DNA of 64,000 bases. Origin: UBA5734 sp964528645. Lineage in GTDB: Bacteria; Bacillota; Clostridia; Saccharofermentanales; UBA5734. Under the pieces are notes generated by a model. It made no database searches and was not told where the DNA came from. It saw only the letters and a list, made by a program, of their open reading frames with translations. The DNA lies in the NCBI GenBank assembly GCA_964528645.1, contig CAZGSR010000001.1, positions 34,176 through 98,175 of the forward strand, written 5' to 3'. Below are positions 60,533-64,000 of the stretch, piece after piece (the first letter of the stretch is position 1; every line of letters begins with the position of its first letter). A program made the translations under genes and the position numbers.

Positions 60533-60544
60533 GTCAAAGATCGG
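60515..60544. promoter_or_regulatory. Palindrome spanning the transporter -10 box
   Basis: CCGATCTTT (60515-60523) and AAAGATCGG (60536-60544) flank 12 bases that contain the -10 box. Its position suggests an operator for a repressor, perhaps a metal sensor. It does not match the NikR consensus I recall. Confidence 0.5.
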
Positions 60545-60605
60545 TATGAAATCGATTTTCAAACGCTGACGCGTTTTTCCTTGTTTAGTTTGCATCACTG
60601 GATAG

Positions 60606-60658
60606 GTATACTCATGAAGGTATACAGGTTTCTGCAGAAAACTGTATACCTTTTTTTT
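60606..60658 (+). terminator. Leader terminator with competing antiterminator-like hairpin
   Basis: GGTATACAG (60619-60627) pairs with CTGTATACC (60642-60650), the inner TTTCTGCAGAAA is itself palindromic, and eight T residues follow. An upstream GTATAC (60606-60611) can instead pair with GTATAC at 60620-60625, which would break the terminator stem. The cbiM start codon is 33 bases past the T-run. The arrangement fits transcription attenuation. Confidence 0.75.
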
Positions 60659-60690
60659 GTTAAACATCTTATGAAAGAGTGGACTTACTT

Positions 60691-61704
60691 ATGCACATGG
60701 CAGACGCCTTGATTTCACCCATCGTGGGTGGAGCAATGATGGCAGCAACCGTTGGTACAGCTGCATATTCGATTAAGAAGATTCAAAATGATTTGGATGA
60801 TAAAAAAATACCCATCATGGGTGTGATGGGGGCATTTGTATTCGCTTCTCAAATGATCAATTTTTCAATACCTGCAACCGGGTCCAGTGGTCACCTGGGC
60901 GGTGGGCTCTTGTTGGCAATCATACTGGGGCCGTACGCGGGATTCCTGACAATTTCGTCCGTTTTGCTGATTCAGGCATTATTCTTCGGAGATGGTGGAT
61001 TGCTGGCCTATGGCTGTAATGTGATCAATCTTGGATTTTACACATGTTTTATCGCCTATCCTCTGATTTACAAATGGATCACACGAAAAGGACTGACTTC
61101 AGGGCGAATCTTCGGGGCTTCGCTGATTTCGGCCATCCTTGGTTTGCAGATGGGAGCATTCAGTGTTGTGCTGCAGACCTTGTTTTCTGGCAAAACAGAA
61201 TTGCCTTTTGGCACGTTTCTCCTGCTCATGCAGCCGATCCATTTGGCGATTGGTGTCGTTGAAGGTCTGGTCACTGCAACGGTTGTGACTTTTATTTGGA
61301 AGGCTCGGCCAGAGATTCTTGAAAGTTCTGCAGCTGGCAAAGCCATGGGAAGTATTTCGATCAAAAAAGTCCTGACGGCAGTTTTAGTGACGACGCTGGT
61401 GGTCGGTGGTGTTGTGTCCTGGTTTGCGTCTTCCAATCCAGACGGTTTGGAATGGTCGATGGAAAGAACTGCAGGAACGGCAGAGTTGGAATCAGCAGGG
61501 AGCGTGCATGATCTATTGGCAACGATTCAAAGCAAGACTGCATGGATGCCTGATTATAACTTTAAAACGGTCACTGAAGACGGGGCAAATTCATATACAG
61601 GCACCAGTGTTTCAGGCATAATAGGTGGAGGCTTGACCCTGGTGCTTGCGGGACTGATCGGTTTGATGATCAGCGTGTTTAAACGGAAGAAACCAATAGC
61701 TTAA
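60691..61704 (+). CDS. cbiM: ECF-type cobalt/nickel transporter substrate component, CbiM-CbiN (PDGLE) fusion
   Basis: The 337-residue product begins MHMADALISPIVGG, the N-terminus with His2 that binds Co2+ or Ni2+ in CbiM/NikM. The CbiM part spans about 1-215 with seven membrane segments; the C-terminus carries a PDGLEWS motif (PDGLE domain, the CbiN/NikN counterpart) between two more membrane segments. Metal choice between Co and Ni is not decided by sequence. The ATG at 60691 matches family starts; an AAAGAG is 11 bases upstream. Base composition is more A+T-rich than the preceding 58 kb. Confidence 0.9.
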   Translation: MHMADALISPIVGGAMMAATVGTAAYSIKKIQNDLDDKKIPIMGVMGAFVFASQMINFSIPATGSSGHLGGGLLLAIILGPYAGFLTISSVLLIQALFFGDGGLLAYGCNVINLGFYTCFIAYPLIYKWITRKGLTSGRIFGASLISAILGLQMGAFSVVLQTLFSGKTELPFGTFLLLMQPIHLAIGVVEGLVTATVVTFIWKARPEILESSAAGKAMGSISIKKVLTAVLVTTLVVGGVVSWFASSNPDGLEWSMERTAGTAELESAGSVHDLLATIQSKTAWMPDYNFKTVTEDGANSYTGTSVSGIIGGGLTLVLAGLIGLMISVFKRKKPIA

Positions 61705-61722
61705 GAAAAGCAATGATTTTAC

Positions 61723-61746
61723 GGGGTTGGCGAATTGCCCGACCCC
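61723..61746 (+). other. Hairpin between cbiM and cbiQ
   Basis: GGGG (61723-61726) pairs with CCCC (61743-61746), with an adjacent GGC/GCC stem. It is followed by an A+T-rich stretch without a clean T-run; possibly a processing or partial termination site. Confidence 0.4.
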
Positions 61747-61767
61747 TTATTAATTGGGACTGGTAGG

Positions 61768-62547
61768 ATGTCAAGAATTGTAGATTCGATTTACAACATC
61801 AGGTTATTAGACGATTTAGCCCGGAAAGATACTGTCATCCACAGAATACATCCTGTTCCCAAGCTGCTTGCCACAATCGTCTATTTGATTGTCGTTGTGT
61901 CCTTTGATCGATATGAAATCAGCGGACTGTTGCCGTTTGTCATGTATCCGATGGTCCTGATTCTTTTAGCAGAACTTCCTGCAAAGCCAATTCTGAAAAG
62001 GCTGCTGATGGTTGAACCGCTGATTATTGGAATCGGTATCTTGAATCCGATATTTGATCCAAGAGGCTGGACCACTTTTTCTTCGATCATGATCAAAAGC
62101 GGATTGACTGTCACGACGTGCCTTGTATTAGTAGCAACGACTGGCCTTGATCAGATTGCCCAAGCCTTGAGGACAATAAAAGTACCCAGCTTATTCGTGC
62201 TGCAATTGCTTCTGGCTTTTCGGTACATTTCTGTGCTGATCGAGGAACTAGCCAGAATGCTGAGGGCCTATGCTCTCCGTGCACCGCGTCAGAAAGGTAT
62301 CCGATTGAAAGACAGTGGATCTTTTGCCGGGCAGTTGCTTCTTCGCACCCTCGATCGAGCGCAGCGTGTTTACGATTCCATGCGGCTGAGAGGTTTTAGC
62401 GGGGAATACCATTCCTATGGCAAATCAACGATCAAGGGGAAGGACCTTTTATATTTGCTGGCATGGAGTCTGTTTTTTATTGCCGGGAGGACATACGATC
62501 TACCGGCGATTCTGGGATATCTGGTCGAGGAGGCAATCAGCGGATGA
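61768..62547 (+). CDS. cbiQ: ECF-type cobalt/nickel transporter membrane component
   Basis: The 259-residue T-component connects the metal-binding subunit to the ATPase. The CbiQ pattern is present: five membrane segments, the charged loop LARMLRAYALRAPRQKG (EcfT coupling helix) and RVYDSMRLRGFSG near the C-terminus. The ATG at 61768 follows an imperfect RBS; a TTG reading from 61735 is rejected. Overlaps cbiO by ATGA. Confidence 0.93.
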   Translation: MSRIVDSIYNIRLLDDLARKDTVIHRIHPVPKLLATIVYLIVVVSFDRYEISGLLPFVMYPMVLILLAELPAKPILKRLLMVEPLIIGIGILNPIFDPRGWTTFSSIMIKSGLTVTTCLVLVATTGLDQIAQALRTIKVPSLFVLQLLLAFRYISVLIEELARMLRAYALRAPRQKGIRLKDSGSFAGQLLLRTLDRAQRVYDSMRLRGFSGEYHSYGKSTIKGKDLLYLLAWSLFFIAGRTYDLPAILGYLVEEAISG

Positions 62548-63368
62548 GTCATCATAAAATCGAAGGAATCAATCTTCACTATTCATATCCAGATGGCCAC
62601 GAGGCCATTAAAGATATTTCCTTTTCCATTTATCATGGTGAATCAGTTGGGATCATCGGCGCCAATGGGTCAGGTAAATCGACGCTTTTACTCTTGATCC
62701 TGGGGATTCTTTTTCCTGACAAAGGCGAAGTCAAAGTTGGCGACGTTGCTGTCACCAAAAAAACATTGGCCATGATCAGACAGAGGCTCGGACTGGTGTT
62801 CCAGGATTCGGATGACCAGCTGTTCATGACGACCCTCTATGATGACGTAGCCTTCGGACCACGAAATCTCAATTTAAGTGAAAGTGAAGTCAATTCCAAG
62901 GTCAATGAAGCTTTGGAAATGGTCGGCATCCCGCAACTCGCCAACCGAGCCCCATTCAAGCTTTCAGGTGGCGAGAAACGGGCTGCCGCGATCGCCAGTG
63001 TGTTGTCCATGCAGCCGGATGTGCTGATCATGGATGAACCGACTTCCGGCCTGGATCCGAAATCAAGACGGAGATTGATCCATATCTTGAAGGGGTTTAG
63101 CCATACCAAAATCATCACCAGCCATGATCTGGATATGGTCATGGAAACGTGCGACCGAATCATCGTGATCAAAGACGGCGAGGTGGCCGCTAGCGGCAGT
63201 CAATTAGAGATTCTGACCAACGAATCTTTGTTAAATGACTGCGGGTTGGAGATCCCCCTCTCGTTACAGCGCTGTCCCGTGTGCGGAATGAGTAAAGATC
63301 CTATCTCCGAACACACGCTACCCATATGGAAAAATGGCATAAACTGTAGTCTCAATGACGATTGGTAG
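62544..63368 (+). CDS. cbiO: ECF-type cobalt/nickel transporter ATPase with Cys-containing tail
   Basis: A 274-residue ABC ATPase with Walker A GANGSGKST, Q-loop VFQDSDDQLF, signature LSGGEKRAAAIA and Walker B VLIMDEPTSGLD, then the switch HDLDM. After the usual end (about residue 240) there is a tail with RCPVCGMSKDPISEH, a CxxC pair not found in typical CbiO. The ATG at 62544 overlaps the cbiQ stop. Only one ATPase is present, so it acts as a homodimer. Confidence 0.93.
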   Translation: MSHHKIEGINLHYSYPDGHEAIKDISFSIYHGESVGIIGANGSGKSTLLLLILGILFPDKGEVKVGDVAVTKKTLAMIRQRLGLVFQDSDDQLFMTTLYDDVAFGPRNLNLSESEVNSKVNEALEMVGIPQLANRAPFKLSGGEKRAAAIASVLSMQPDVLIMDEPTSGLDPKSRRRLIHILKGFSHTKIITSHDLDMVMETCDRIIVIKDGEVAASGSQLEILTNESLLNDCGLEIPLSLQRCPVCGMSKDPISEHTLPIWKNGINCSLNDDW

Positions 63369-63427
63369 CGGCAATGTAAGGTGCAAATCGGAACCGACTC
63401 TAAAGAAATTACAAAGAAACAAAGAAA

Positions 63428-63456
63428 TTGATCTTACCAAGCATCTTTGCTATACT
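63428..63456 (+). promoter_or_regulatory. Predicted promoter of the AbrB-type gene
   Basis: TTGATC (63428-63433), 17-base spacer, TATACT (63451-63456). Confidence 0.65.
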
Positions 63457-63479
63457 TGATGTGAAAAGTATTCACATCA
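63457..63479. promoter_or_regulatory. Palindrome at the predicted start of the AbrB-type transcript
   Basis: TGATGTGAA (63457-63465) and TTCACATCA (63471-63479) flank 5 bases, immediately after the -10 box. Suits an autoregulatory operator; the leader hairpin is an alternative. Confidence 0.6.
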
Positions 63480-63507
63480 GATATTCAAAGAGACTGGGAG
63501 TGATTGA

Positions 63508-63993
63508 ATGCCAGGAGTTGCAAATAGGAAACGGGATGTTGGTAGTATAAAGCGCGAGCAATCAATTGCGGCAAGATCAAGTCAGAAAAAAGACCTGATC
63601 CAATCCTCACATGAGAGCCGGATCATCAACGTATCACAGAAACGGCAGATTACCCTGCCACTTAAGTACTATCAGGCATTGGGATTGGGTGATCAGGTTG
63701 AATGTTCATTTGAAGATGGTGCAATCATCATCCGCCCGATTTCCAAAAACGGGGGCGAATTTTCGGTTGAAATACTGAAAGATCTTGTGGCCCAAGGATT
63801 ATCGGGTGATGAATTGATCGCCAAATTCACGGAACAGAGCCAAAGGATCAAAACGGCGATTGGCCAGATGCTAAAGGATGCAGATGATCTGGTTATTGGC
63901 AAGAGTAAGTCGGCAAGTGTCTCAGATATTTTTGGTGATATCAAAGATGGTTCGGGTGTCAAAAGTCCCCAACTGACTAAAATGATACAATAG
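63508..63993 (+). CDS. AbrB/SpoVT-type DNA-binding protein
   Basis: The 161-residue product has a SpoVT/AbrB swapped-hairpin domain at about 38-80 (RIINVSQKRQITLPLKYYQALGLGDQVECSFEDGAIIIRP), after a basic N-terminal tail. A helical C-terminal part (about 85-135) has no recognised domain. Such proteins are transition-state regulators or antitoxins; no toxin is visible before the window ends, seven bases after its stop. GGGAG lies 7 bases before the ATG. It has a promoter with a palindrome at the start site, consistent with autoregulation. Confidence 0.85.
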   Translation: MPGVANRKRDVGSIKREQSIAARSSQKKDLIQSSHESRIINVSQKRQITLPLKYYQALGLGDQVECSFEDGAIIIRPISKNGGEFSVEILKDLVAQGLSGDELIAKFTEQSQRIKTAIGQMLKDADDLVIGKSKSASVSDIFGDIKDGSGVKSPQLTKMIQ

Positions 63994-64000
63994 TAAGGAC

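Noticed and set aside
60335..60667. Minus-strand frame of 110 codons across the transporter leader
   Set aside because: Overlaps the ferritin-like gene and the hairpins; sequence is not protein-like and the region is better explained as leader.
60540..60690. Cobalamin or NiCo riboswitch ahead of cbiM
   Set aside because: No GCCACTG-type B12 box and no GGACAG-type NiCo elements could be found by eye; kept only as an unnamed structured leader.
60674..60690. GAGTGGACTTA near the cbiM start resembling the arm AGTGGACTTTC at 316-326
   Set aside because: Only ten matching bases, no partner arm near cbiM; likely chance.
1..64000. CRISPR arrays, tRNA or rRNA genes, insertion sequences
   Set aside because: No regularly spaced repeats, cloverleaf candidates or transposase-like genes were noticed in the gaps or coding regions; a tRNAscan and IS search would settle it.

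Overview
The window reads as a stretch of chromosome from an anaerobic, fermentative Gram-positive bacterium, most likely a Bacillota (Clostridia-like) lineage with mid-range G+C. Pointers are the gene set (RNase J, TmcAL, LytR-CpsA-Psr, YqeY, DUF1934/YwiB, YceD-rpmF, bifunctional RelA/SpoT, pta-ackA, glycogen phosphorylase, archaeal-type ProS without an editing insert). Genus-level placement is not possible from sequence reading alone. No rRNA, tRNA, CRISPR array, insertion sequence or prophage was seen. No stretch longer than about 270 bases lacks a gene.

Layout: 0-6 kb, a partial sugar isomerase-like gene and glgP on the minus strand, then prepilin peptidase, CPBP protease and an AI-2E-family permease on plus. 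6-16.3 kb, a minus-strand housekeeping block: ddl-murI-DUF1934, yceD-rpmF, DUF512 radical SAM-der-typA-mltG-U32 peptidase. 16.5-18 kb, a small membrane protein and an RluD-type pseudouridine synthase. 18-26 kb, minus-strand proS followed by an eight-gene Mrp/Mbh-type antiporter module lacking the large MrpA subunit, and pta-ackA. 26-30.6 kb, an unknown anchored protein divergent from tmcAL, then tyrS and rpsT. 30.7-39.8 kb, RNase J with a long disordered N-terminus, the convergent recJ-relA-araC(PocR) operon, rpsU-yqeY, and a HIT protein. 39.8-49.5 kb, alaS, DUF1015-DUF2298, a PP2C-like/TM/LysM protein and the CCA-adding enzyme. 49.6-60.4 kb, an RCC1-repeat surface protein, DUF2207, serC-serA, an LCP transferase, a MATE pump, a GGDEF/EAL protein and a ferritin-like diiron protein. 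60.4-64 kb, a visibly more A+T-rich segment with an ECF-type cobalt/nickel transporter (cbiMN-cbiQ-cbiO) behind a structured leader, and an AbrB/SpoVT-type regulator with a palindrome at its predicted transcription start.

How it fits together: acetate fermentation (pta-ackA) and glycogen breakdown supply energy; a multi-subunit cation/proton module handles ion balance; ddl, murI, mltG and the LCP protein serve the cell wall; several tRNA and ribosome genes (tyrS, proS, alaS, CCA enzyme, tmcAL, rluD, der, typA, rpmF, rpsT, rpsU) sit among them. The least explained items are the two-hairpin leader of the cobalt/nickel transporter, the degenerate PP2C-like LysM protein, the antiporter lacking MrpA, an in-frame TAG in the GGDEF/EAL gene, and long inverted repeats at the MATE and AbrB-type promoters.
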